Shown: positions 24,797 through 32,401 of the stretch, piece by piece | Layout of the letters: the number at the start of each line of letters is the position of its first letter | Position numbering within the stretch: position 1 is the stretch's first letter | Assembly: GCA_965203435.1 (NCBI GenBank) | Contig: CBDBCU010000008.1 | Coordinates: 434,001-498,000 of the forward strand | Direction: 5' to 3' | DNA length: 64,000 bases | DNA from: CBDBCU01 sp965203435 | Lineage (GTDB): Bacteria > Chloroflexota > Dehalococcoidia > Lucifugimonadales > UBA3495 | The notes under the pieces: generated by a model | Told to the model about the DNA's origin: nothing | Seen by the model: only the letters and a program-made list of their open reading frames with translations | The model's database searches: none | Program-made: the position numbers and the translations under genes

Positions 24797-25270
24797 CTAA
24801 CCCGGGGCCGCCGGTTGAATGAACGACTCAAAAATGTTCTTGGGTTCCAGTAGCACCAGGTTTTGGGAACTGTCCAGAAAAAGGGAACAGCGGTTGAGAA
24901 AATCCCGGCCCAGCAGCGCGGGAAAGCGGCGGAGGGACGGATGGTCGGTCGGTTCGCAAATATGCACATCCAATTCGCAGAACCGGGGAGCGCCATCCGG
25001 CTCGTAGAACAGCAAAACGGCCGGCTCCGCGTAATAGCCCAGCCCCCCGCCAATGCCGGTCGGATAGGTCAGGGAATCGGGATTCAGCCGCCGGTAGTCA
25101 ATCCCCAGCCGGTCAACATCCCAAGGATGCAGGGCGGTGGAATAAGAGCCGGTATCGATGAGGAAAACGATCCCATTGGTTATGCCCAGGCGGGGAAAGT
25201 CAATATACCCCGGCACGTAGGGCGCCAGGGCTCCGTGTTCGTCGGCGATGAAACGCCCCTCTATAGGCAT
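24797..25270 (-). CDS. Retropepsin-like aspartic protease-fold protein
   Basis: A 157-residue protein with the single retropepsin-type active-site loop VFLIDTGSYSTALHPWD (DTG near residue 38) and the ALLGRDFLNR strand near residue 130 that matches the second psi-loop GRD/GMD motif. Such clan AA proteins act as dimers. Its start overlaps the end of the upstream DUF5678 gene by ten bases. The insertion sequence ends 14 bases beyond its stop, leaving the gene intact. Substrate unknown. Confidence 0.75.
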   Translation of the reverse strand: MPIEGRFIADEHGALAPYVPGYIDFPRLGITNGIVFLIDTGSYSTALHPWDVDRLGIDYRRLNPDSLTYPTGIGGGLGYYAEPAVLLFYEPDGAPRFCELDVHICEPTDHPSLRRFPALLGRDFLNRCSLFLDSSQNLVLLEPKNIFESFIQPAAPG

Positions 25271-25914
25271 CGGTGCAGTATGCTCCCAATCCGCGGCGGC
25301 GGGTTGGGCTCCATAAAACCGCCCATCACCGCGCCCCGGCGAACGCCTTGCGCCTCTACCAGACGGAACAAATCTTTCAGATCCGGGGAAACGGCGACCA
25401 GCTGCTCCCGAAAGACAGCAATCCACTGGTTGGGATATTGTTCCCGAAACTTGGCGCGGTTGGCGTCAAAGAACTTCATGGTGCGCTCAGTGTCAGCGTT
25501 GGCCTGCCGGATGGCCGCATAGTTGACGATGGGCTTGCCGTCCACGATGCGGAAAAAGGTGATTTCCCCATCCCTTTCCCCGGCCCTCGCGGCGGGAGGG
25601 GTAAAGTCCGGGGACGGGGCCTGCGCCGCCGGCCGCCGCGGCTTGGTGTCCAGGAACTCCACCAGCACATCGCTTCGGCGGATGCCCTGCTCCTCCGCCG
25701 CTTGGAACAACTCCTTCCAATCCGGAGCGACGCCTACCAGCTGTTCCCGAAAGACGCCAACCCACTGGTCGGGATATTGTTCCCGAAACTTGGCGCGGTT
25801 GGCATCAAAGAACTTCCGGCTGCGGGCGTAGTCGGCTTCGGCCTGCCGAATGGCCGCATAGTTGACGATGGGCTTGCCATCCACGATGCGGAAAAAGGCA
25901 TTTTCCGGTTCCAT
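25261..25914 (-). CDS. Tandem DUF5678-like repeat protein
   Basis: A 217-residue protein made of two copies of a ~100-residue unit. Each begins FFRIVDGKPIVNYAAIRQA and contains FFDANRAKFREQYP and W(V/I)(G/A)VFREQLV, followed by an acidic helix; this matches DUF5678, a small domain often encoded next to retropepsin-like genes. The two units are also nearly identical in DNA sequence, a recent internal duplication. Co-transcribed with the protease-like gene; it may be its substrate or adaptor (inference). Confidence 0.75.
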   Translation of the reverse strand: MEPENAFFRIVDGKPIVNYAAIRQAEADYARSRKFFDANRAKFREQYPDQWVGVFREQLVGVAPDWKELFQAAEEQGIRRSDVLVEFLDTKPRRPAAQAPSPDFTPPAARAGERDGEITFFRIVDGKPIVNYAAIRQANADTERTMKFFDANRAKFREQYPNQWIAVFREQLVAVSPDLKDLFRLVEAQGVRRGAVMGGFMEPNPPPRIGSILHRCL

Positions 25915-26077
25915 TTTCTTGGACCTCCCGAGGGGATGGGTAAGGTTTCAAGGGCAAAGCCAACTCTGCCGCCAGCCCCGGTTTTGCCGGCGGCCGGAAA
26001 AGACCCGGCGGCGGGGCGGGCGGTTTAACGGAATAGGGCTTATGCGGTCGGCCGGGCTGGAAACCCGGGCCAAGACC

Positions 26078-26263
26078 CTAGCGGCGCTGGCGGCGGCGGC
26101 GGCGGGCGGCCCGCTGGGCGGCCAAGCGCTCTTTCTGGGCTTTGGAGCGGAAAAACCGCCGGTCTTTCAGTTCCCGCAAAATGCCGGCGTGCTGCACCGA
26201 GGCGCGAAAGCGGTTGACCAGGCTCTCCGGGCTTTCACCTTCCCGAGGGGTTACATAGGCCAT
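26078..26263 (-). CDS. rpsU: 30S ribosomal protein S21
   Basis: A 61-residue S21: MAYVTPREGESPESLVNRFRAS, ILRELKDRRFF and a strongly basic C-terminus (RRRRRQRR). S21 helps 30S subunits bind mRNA near the anti-Shine-Dalgarno. AGGAGAG precedes the ATG; in-frame upstream codons are not used. Confidence 0.92.
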   Translation of the reverse strand: MAYVTPREGESPESLVNRFRASVQHAGILRELKDRRFFRSKAQKERLAAQRAARRRRRQRR

Positions 26264-26412
26264 TAAACTCTCCTTTGCAACGAAAAGTTGGGCTGTGGGG
26301 AACAATGTAACACAAGGGAAAGGGATCGGCAAGTCAAGGGCGGGCTTTCAATCGGTCAATTGCCTCTAGCAACCGTCATTTCCATCCCCTACAGTCATTC
26401 CCGGCCCTAGCA

Positions 26413-26513
26413 ACCGTCATTCCCGCGAAGCGGGAATCCAGAACGGCATTGCCTTATGATGCCGCATCTCCAGCAAGCAACCGCGGGATTTCCGATTACG
26501 CGGGAAGGACGGT
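26413..26513. repeat. ~100-bp inverted-repeat element, type B, diverged
   Basis: The left arm lacks one base (CCCGCGAAGCGGG). Solitary arm fragments surround it; otherwise 26264-26667 holds no gene. Confidence 0.85.
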
Positions 26514-26667
26514 GGGGGGCGGACGGGATACCGGTAGAAAGGGCTGCCGGCGGGAAGGACGGTAGTAGGTCAGGAAGGACGGACGGTGGTGGGGAAGTTG
26601 CCCCCCGGCGTCAAGTTTAGTAATATGGGGGCAGTTTATCGGGATAGTTTGCCGGAGGGGTGGCCTT

Positions 26668-27693
26668 ATGAAAGCCGTTTATTGCAATCGGCCGGGCGGG
26701 CCGGAGGGTCTGATCTATGGCGATTTGCCGGAGCCGGAGCCGGCTCCGGGCGAAGTCCTGCTGCGGGTGCGCGCCAGCGCCCTGAACCGGGCCGATCTGG
26801 GCCTGCTGCGCCGGGAACGCAATTCCTATCCCCACATTCCGGGGATGGATATTGCCGGGGAAGTGGCCGCCGTCAGCCCGGCGGCTAATACTACGGTCCA
26901 AGTAGGCGACCGGGTTCTACTGGAGAACCGGGTCAAGTGCGAGGTCTGCGACCATTGCATCGCCGGCCGCGATCAGTATTGCCGCCAGCAAAAGCGGTTG
27001 GGCGTCGATCTGAACGGCGGCCACGCCGAATATGCGACGGCTCCGGCGGTCAATGTCTATAAAATCCCGGATACGATGGCCTTTGCCGAGGCCGCCGCCC
27101 TGCCGCTGGCCGGCCATACCGCTTGGCAGTGCATGGTGGTGCAAGGGCAGGTGCAGCCTTGGGAGGATGTGCTGATTCACGCCGCCGGCAGTGGCGTCGG
27201 CAGTATGGCAATTCAGATTGCCCGAAGGATAGGGGCGCGGGTCATCGTCACCGCCGGCAGCGACTGGAAACTGGCAAAAGCCCAAGAATGGGGCGCGTGG
27301 GCCGGCATTAACTATCGGGAAACGGCCAACCTCAGCCAACGGGTAATGGAACTGACCGACGGCCAGGGTGTGGACTTGGTGTTTGATGTGGTGGGCGCGG
27401 AGGTGTGGGACGAAAGTATGCGCTGCCTGAAACCCGGCGGCCGGCTGGTGATTACCGGGGTTACTTCCGGGGCCAAGACGACGATGGATTTGTCCCTGTT
27501 GCAAGGGCGGCCGTTGCATCTGATGGGCAGCGGCGGCCGCACCCGCCGCAGTTTCGGCGACCTGATGAAAATGGTCAATCAAGGGGAACTGCGCGGCATC
27601 GTCGGCCAGACCTTTCCCCTGCCGGAAGTGGCCGCCGCCCACCGGGTAATGGAATCCCGGGACTTTTACGGCAAACTGGTGATTGAGAATTAG
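26668..27693 (+). CDS. Zinc-binding MDR-family alcohol dehydrogenase/quinone reductase
   Basis: A 341-residue medium-chain dehydrogenase. N-terminal GroES-like domain with the structural zinc cysteines CEVCDHCIAGRDQYC, PGMDIAGEV, and Rossmann motif IHAAGSGVGSMAIQIA near residue 170. The catalytic-zinc cysteine (usually near 40) is replaced: the motif reads NRADLGLLRRE, as in quinone oxidoreductase-like enzymes and crotonyl-CoA reductases. GGAGGGG before the ATG. Substrate unknown. Confidence 0.9.
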   Translation: MKAVYCNRPGGPEGLIYGDLPEPEPAPGEVLLRVRASALNRADLGLLRRERNSYPHIPGMDIAGEVAAVSPAANTTVQVGDRVLLENRVKCEVCDHCIAGRDQYCRQQKRLGVDLNGGHAEYATAPAVNVYKIPDTMAFAEAAALPLAGHTAWQCMVVQGQVQPWEDVLIHAAGSGVGSMAIQIARRIGARVIVTAGSDWKLAKAQEWGAWAGINYRETANLSQRVMELTDGQGVDLVFDVVGAEVWDESMRCLKPGGRLVITGVTSGAKTTMDLSLLQGRPLHLMGSGGRTRRSFGDLMKMVNQGELRGIVGQTFPLPEVAAAHRVMESRDFYGKLVIEN

Positions 27694-27745
27694 GGGGCGG
27701 TGGCGCTAGAATTGCCCCAATTCTCAATAACAAGGAGCAATCCGT

Positions 27746-28177
27746 TTGACTGCCCCCGCCGAACCCGCCGAACCCTATCTGAAATATGCCCTGTTCTGCC
27801 AGGATACGGAGACCGATGCTGCCGCCGGGCTGACCTTTAAGGGCATCCTGGACCTGGTGGAACTGCCGCCGCCGGCCGCGCCGCCCGGCGCCGATTCTCC
27901 GGTATTGGCCCAAGTGGATGTGAACCTGGCTTTCTGCATTGCCGGGGCTACGCCGGGCCGCCACTACCTGATGGTAGGCATCAAAACTCCGGGAATCCCC
28001 CTGGATACGCCGCCGGCCCAGGTTATCGACTGGGAGGAGGGCATCCTCTTTCAGCGGTGGATCAAGGCTTTCCGCATTCCGGTGCAGCGGGCCGGCTGGC
28101 ATACGGCGGCCATAATGCTGGATGGCGCGCCGCTGGGCGAGGCCAGTTTCCTGGTGCGCTTTGCCCCGGAAAAGTAG
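27746..28177 (+). CDS. DUF6941 family protein
   Basis: A 143-residue protein; the N-terminal LKYALFCQDTETDAAAG (family pattern AxxCDxVxxdxxgk) with strands FKGILDLVELP and MVGIKTPG fits DUF6941. It starts with TTG, supported by AAGGAG eight bases upstream and lack of a nearby ATG. Follows the dehydrogenase by 52 bases and may be co-transcribed. Function unknown. Confidence 0.65.
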   Translation: MTAPAEPAEPYLKYALFCQDTETDAAAGLTFKGILDLVELPPPAAPPGADSPVLAQVDVNLAFCIAGATPGRHYLMVGIKTPGIPLDTPPAQVIDWEEGILFQRWIKAFRIPVQRAGWHTAAIMLDGAPLGEASFLVRFAPEK

Positions 28178-28306
28178 GGAGATTTCCGGGGGCCGGCAAG
28201 TTGCGAAACTTGACACCGGAGACAAAGATAATATACTGTCAGCCGGATGGTACTGGCTCCGGGACTGGTGCATCAAGGGAATTATCCTGCCGTGCCGGGA
28301 GTTGAA

Positions 28307-28592
28307 ATGACGATACCGAAATCCGAATCCCGGCGGGATGCGGTGGATTGGGCCGCCCTTGGTAAATCGCTCGAGGCAAAAGAGCGGGAACGGGCGATTG
28401 CCGACCGCCGGAATGCCCGGATGTGGCGGGCGGTCATCGCCGCCAATCCTGGTCTTTTCCATTGCCTTTCTGCTGGGCTACTTTACCTATCTGCAACAAA
28501 TCGACCTGGTCCTCGAAGTGGCTACGCTGGCCGCTGTAGGGCTGGGCGGCTTTGGCGGCGGCTACGGCTTTGCCCGCTGGCGGGGGCGGTAG
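28307..28592 (+). pseudogene. Small membrane protein, frameshifted
   Basis: Reads MTIPKSESRRDAVDW...RAVIAA from ATG 28307, then an extra A at about 28445 shifts the frame. Removing it gives ILVFSIAFLLGYFTYL and VATLAAVGLGGFGGGYGFA, two membrane segments, ending at 28592 (WRGR). The joined product would be about 94 residues: a charged N-terminus and two helices. Pseudogene or base error. Confidence 0.5.
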
Positions 28593-28648
28593 CGGCGCGC
28601 CTACGCCTTGCCGAAAATGAAAGACCCGGCAGAACGGCCGCCCCGATT

Positions 28649-28677
28649 TGCCTTTTCTGTGCCCTTGCCCTATAATC
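28649..28677 (+). promoter_or_regulatory. Promoter of the first MPRL lipoprotein gene
   Basis: TTGCCT, 17 bases, TATAAT in the phrase CTTGCCCTATAATCCC, which is shared with the second locus at 47183-47211. Downstream GTAGTCCC and TCTTTAATG are also shared. Confidence 0.8.
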
Positions 28678-28751
28678 CCTTGCTACACAATTGCTTTGTA
28701 GTGCTGTGCAGGTAGTCCCGCATCTAAACCAGCGGCAAAGGGAGGTCTTTA

Positions 28752-29606
28752 ATGCCACGGTTGACCGTCTTTCCGGCCTTGGCCCTGTTCCTCTTTTCCG
28801 CCTTACTGCTGGCCTGCGCGGCCCCTACGCCCACGGCCACGCCTTATCCCACCTATACGCCTTATCCGACGGCGACCTCCGTCCCCACCGCTACCCCTTA
28901 CCCGACCTACACGCCGCCGCCTACGGCCACGGCCGTCCCCACCGCTACACCCTATCCCTCACCGACGCCGCAGCCGACTGCGACGTTCTACCCTACCTAC
29001 ACGCCCTATCCGACGCCGGCCAGCGTCCCTACCGCCACGCCCTATCCTACCTATACTCCCTACCCCACCTATACGCCGGAAATGCGCCCCACGCCGACCT
29101 TTACCCCGTGGCCGGCCAGTTACTTGTGGGAAACTTACACCTCGCCACACAGCGGCTTTGTTCTGTCTTATCCCTATGACTGGTTTATGCTTGGGGCGGA
29201 GAACGAGCCCGGGGGCGATTACTTTTGGATTACGCATTTCTCCGTTTATTCCCCGGATTTCGAAGCAAACGCCAGCGTTCTGACCAGTTACTCGGTTATC
29301 GGTTGGGATTATGGTCCTGGCTCTTACGCGGATTCGGTTAGCGAGAGGTTACGGGAAAATGCCGAGGAGAAAGCATACGGCCTTGAGTCGTTAACTGTTA
29401 CTTCCTTGGTCGCCTTGTCGCCGACGGTCGTCGACGTCGAATTGGAAATGCGGTGGGAAAACGGTTGCGCCGAAACCAGGTATGAGCGATATATTGCGGC
29501 ATCCCGTTACGAGTATCAGGTCTATCTTTCCGTGTGCAAGTCGGCGGATTACTTGTATGACGCCGACTTGGCCCGCGAGATTCTGGATCGGTTCCGACAC
29601 AATTAG
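28752..29606 (+). CDS. Lipoprotein with (Y/T)PTxTP-rich stalk
   Basis: A 284-residue predicted lipoprotein. Signal peptide with lipobox LLLAC (cysteine about 22), then a ~95-residue stalk of repeated P-T-Y-T-P and A-T-P-Y-P units, then a compact domain (about 125-284) with SGFVLSYPYDWFMLG, reminiscent of PsbP/DUF-type C-terminal domains, and two cysteines. The first 20 residues and the upstream region match the lipoprotein at 47387. GGGAGG ribosome binding site. Probably extracytoplasmic; the stalk would span the envelope. Confidence 0.8.
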   Translation: MPRLTVFPALALFLFSALLLACAAPTPTATPYPTYTPYPTATSVPTATPYPTYTPPPTATAVPTATPYPSPTPQPTATFYPTYTPYPTPASVPTATPYPTYTPYPTYTPEMRPTPTFTPWPASYLWETYTSPHSGFVLSYPYDWFMLGAENEPGGDYFWITHFSVYSPDFEANASVLTSYSVIGWDYGPGSYADSVSERLRENAEEKAYGLESLTVTSLVALSPTVVDVELEMRWENGCAETRYERYIAASRYEYQVYLSVCKSADYLYDADLAREILDRFRHN

Positions 29607-29730
29607 GCGGGGGCGCGGCAGTTCCGCCAGCATACGAAACTTTCCCCCCATTTGCCCCCTAACCCCAACCAGTGGTATCCTTTGCTTGGCCCCGGAAAGG
29701 GGAAACCTTGTTTTGACTGGGGGGTAGGTT

Positions 29731-30075
29731 ATGAAAGTTGCGGCCTTGCTTTGCGGGGTCATCGGCGGGCTGGCCGGGTTGGTCGGCGCGCTTATAGTTT
29801 TCGGGGTCGGGGCGCTTATCGGCGGCTTTGGCGGCGGCGGGGGTGTGGCCCTGGACGGCATTGGCGCGCTGGTTATGGCGGTGGTCGGAATTGTCGGCGG
29901 GGCGATGGCTATTGCCAAGCCGCTGCCGGCCGCCATCCTGATGGCCGTGGCCGCCGTGCTGGGTTTCATATTCATCACCGTCGGCTTTTTCATCGGCTCC
30001 ATCCTGCTGCTGATTGGCGCCGTATTGGCCTTTGTGCCTTGGCTCCAAGGGCGGCGGGCCGGAGGGCAAAGCTGA
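29731..30075 (+). CDS. Small four-helix membrane protein (DUF4064-like)
   Basis: A 114-residue glycine-rich membrane protein with about four helices and MKVAALLCGVIGGLAGLVGA at the start. A paralogue, 107 residues, follows the second lipoprotein at 49078. The fixed pairing with the lipoprotein suggests a shared function at the envelope. Confidence 0.7.
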   Translation: MKVAALLCGVIGGLAGLVGALIVFGVGALIGGFGGGGGVALDGIGALVMAVVGIVGGAMAIAKPLPAAILMAVAAVLGFIFITVGFFIGSILLLIGAVLAFVPWLQGRRAGGQS

Positions 30076-30090
30076 AACAAAACCCATCCG

Positions 30091-30113
30091 GGGCCGGTTG
30101 GAAAAACCGGCCC
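30091..30113 (+). terminator. GC-rich hairpin, possible terminator
   Basis: GGGCCGGTT-ggaaa-AACCGGCCC after the membrane protein gene; no long T-run. A similar hairpin lies at 49009-49035 in the paralogous locus. Confidence 0.5.
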
Positions 30114-30151
30114 GGGATTGGGTAAGCCGAAAATCTTAACGGAGGGAGGCA

Positions 30152-30469
30152 ATGACGACTTTCCCCGTTCCCCATAAAGAGGTGGAACTAATTCCGGCGG
30201 CCGCCGCCATTGGCGCGTCCGGGTGGCAGTTGTCCCGGGATTTGGCGGTGGACCTGGAATATGCCGACGGGTATGTAATAGCCACCAGCGCCTGGGTGGA
30301 CGAATACGGCTATGGCGACACCAAGGAAAGCGCTCTTGCCGATTTGCTCCTTTCCTTGCTCGAGCTGCGCCAGTCCCTGGAGCGGCAAAAGCGGGAAAGC
30401 CAGCTTTCCGATGAACTGCTCGCCATCCGGGATAAGCTGAACATCCTTTTGACGGCGGCCGGCCGCTAA
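30152..30469 (+). CDS. HicB-like orphan protein
   Basis: A 105-residue protein with LEYADGYVIATSAWVDEYGYGDTKESALADLL, the same GYGDTxxxA core as the HicB-like protein at 9850. GGAGGGAGG before the ATG. No toxin gene follows: the next gene is on the other strand. Possible orphan antitoxin or regulator. Confidence 0.6.
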   Translation: MTTFPVPHKEVELIPAAAAIGASGWQLSRDLAVDLEYADGYVIATSAWVDEYGYGDTKESALADLLLSLLELRQSLERQKRESQLSDELLAIRDKLNILLTAAGR

Positions 30470-30521
30470 CCGGAACTATAATCAGCCGGCAAGCCCGGCC
30501 AAGCCGGTGATTGCCCCCGCG

Positions 30522-31421
30522 CTACCCCCCCGGCCGGTCAAAATCCTGCCCCACATCCCGCAGGAACTCCTCGATGTCCGGGGACAGCGGGGTCGGCGGC
30601 GGGGCCTCGGCCCGCCGTTCGGCGTCATAGTGTTCCTCCAACTGCTGCAACAGCTCGGCGACGCTGGCTCCCTCGGCGCTGACCATTCCGGCAATGGAAT
30701 CGTACTGCTCCTGCCCCCGTTCCCGGTCAATCAACCGCTCCGGCAGGCCATAAAAATCGCACAGCAGCTCCATCAGCCGGGCCGCGCCCTGCCAATCCTC
30801 CTCCACCTGAAAGTATTGCGGCAGATGCACCACAAAGGTGCGGGTTGCTACGCCCTGCCGCGCCGCCTCCTGGGGAATCAGATAGGTGATGGTGGTGGGG
30901 CCTTCGTAGTCGCTGGCCCGCACGCCGGCCCGCCGCTGTTCCGCAGCCAGCTCCTCCGGCGCGCCGGGGCCGCCGCCGGAGCCGGACACCAGCAACGGCC
31001 GGGTATGCGGCACCATATCGTACATCGCCCCCACCAGGGCATAGCGGCGCACCCCCAGGCGGGTCAGCAGTTCCAGCACCGCCTCGGTATAATCCTCCCC
31101 ATAGCGATGCGGCTCCAGCAGATGGGCCATTACCAAGTCCGGCCCTTGCTCCCGCACGGCGTAGCGGATGATGGTGTTGGGGATGGTAACTTCCCGTTTG
31201 CCCAGGTTAATCAGGGAACGGGGGCGGTAGCGGGTAAAGTCGTAGAACCGGCCCGGCTGCCGCAGGCGGCCCAATTCTTTGGCCCGCAGATGCCGCTCCA
31301 GGCGATTCAGGGTGATGCTGCCCACCCGGCCCACATCAATCCAGGGGCGCAGCACGGCCAGCAGGTGCGGCTCCTTCAGCTCCGGCAAAGGTTCGGTCAG
31401 GTCAAACTCGCTGATTTTCAT
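30522..31421 (-). CDS. PAC2 family protein (proteasome-assembly-chaperone-like)
   Basis: A 299-residue protein of the PAC2 superfamily (archaeal/actinobacterial DUF75 type): VGRVGSITLNRLERHL, DFTRYRP, YGEDYTEAVLELLTRLGVRRYALVGAMYDMVPHTRP and the C-terminal LLCDFYGLPERLID. PAC2 proteins in Actinobacteria and Chloroflexota occur with or without proteasomes; no proteasome gene is here. The real start is probably ATG 31421 (MKISEF), with another ATG nine bases upstream. Confidence 0.85.
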   Translation of the reverse strand: MKISEFDLTEPLPELKEPHLLAVLRPWIDVGRVGSITLNRLERHLRAKELGRLRQPGRFYDFTRYRPRSLINLGKREVTIPNTIIRYAVREQGPDLVMAHLLEPHRYGEDYTEAVLELLTRLGVRRYALVGAMYDMVPHTRPLLVSGSGGGPGAPEELAAEQRRAGVRASDYEGPTTITYLIPQEAARQGVATRTFVVHLPQYFQVEEDWQGAARLMELLCDFYGLPERLIDRERGQEQYDSIAGMVSAEGASVAELLQQLEEHYDAERRAEAPPPTPLSPDIEEFLRDVGQDFDRPGG

Positions 31422-31529
31422 ACCGCCCATTGTGGCACAGCGGCCGGCCGTTGGCAAGTACCCCGGCGGCCGGATTTCCCGGTTTGGTATATAATGCCCG
31501 GCTGAATGCCAAATTGAGGTTTCCGCCCT

Positions 31530-32288
31530 ATGTTTTTCCGGCCTTTTGCGCTGATTGTCCTGGCCCTGATTGCCCTGCCGCTGGCGGCTTGCGCCGGCGG
31601 CGGGACGGATTCCGCTGCCGTGGCCGCCGACCGGGCGGCTTTGCAAGCCCTGTATGCCGCCGCCGGCGGAGCGCAGTGGCGGCATCCGGATAACTGGCTT
31701 TCCGACCGGCCCCTGGGCGAGTGGGCCGGCGTGACCGTGAACCGGCAAGGCCGGGTTACGGCTCTGGATTTGAGTTTTAACAACCTGCGGGGGCCGCTGC
31801 CGCCGGAGTTGGGCCAGTTGTCCGCCTTGACCCGGGTCAATTTCAGCTACAATCACCTGACCGGCCCGATCCCGCCGGAGTTGGGCAACTTGTCTTCCTT
31901 GCGCCGCTGGCTTTCCTACCAGAACGAACTGACCGGGGAAATCCCGCCGGAGTTGGGCCACCTGGCCTCTTTGACCGTGCTGGATTTGTACCAGAACCAA
32001 CTGACCGGATCCATCCCGCCGGAATTGGGGCGGTTGTCGCAACTGATTTATCTGGATGTGGGCATCAACCGATTAACCGGCCCCATACCGGCCGAGTTGG
32101 GCCGCCTGGTCAACTTGAACTACCTGGCTTTCACCGACAACCGGCTGGACGGTCCCTTGCCGGCCGCCTTGACCGCCCTGCCCCGACTGGATTTTCTGGG
32201 CTTTGCCGCCAACCCCGGCCTCTGCGCCCCGGCGGCAATGCAGGATTGGCTGCGGGACATTGCGACGGTAGTAGGGGAGGCGTGCTGA
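31530..32288 (+). CDS. Plant-type leucine-rich-repeat lipoprotein
   Basis: A 252-residue lipoprotein with lipobox PLAAC (cysteine near 21), an LRRNT-like region ALYAAAGGAQWRHPDNWLSD, then six or so 24-residue repeats of the plant-specific type LTGPIPPELGxLxxLxx(L/V)xxxxN (about residues 75-220) and a cysteine-capped end (PGLCAPAAM...GEAC). Such repeats form a solenoid for protein or glycan binding outside the cell. Similar proteins occur in Chloroflexota, Planctomycetes and algae-like eukaryotes; exchange with eukaryotes is possible but not shown. Confidence 0.85.
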   Translation: MFFRPFALIVLALIALPLAACAGGGTDSAAVAADRAALQALYAAAGGAQWRHPDNWLSDRPLGEWAGVTVNRQGRVTALDLSFNNLRGPLPPELGQLSALTRVNFSYNHLTGPIPPELGNLSSLRRWLSYQNELTGEIPPELGHLASLTVLDLYQNQLTGSIPPELGRLSQLIYLDVGINRLTGPIPAELGRLVNLNYLAFTDNRLDGPLPAALTALPRLDFLGFAANPGLCAPAAMQDWLRDIATVVGEAC

Positions 32289-32401
32289 AATCCGGCGATT
32301 ATTTCGGGAACAAAAGCGGTGGGGTCAGCCCTGCCGCCGCCGCTGGCATAAAGCCTCTTATCCTGCTATAGTAGCGGTGGATTTCCCGAGGGAAAGGACA
32401 A

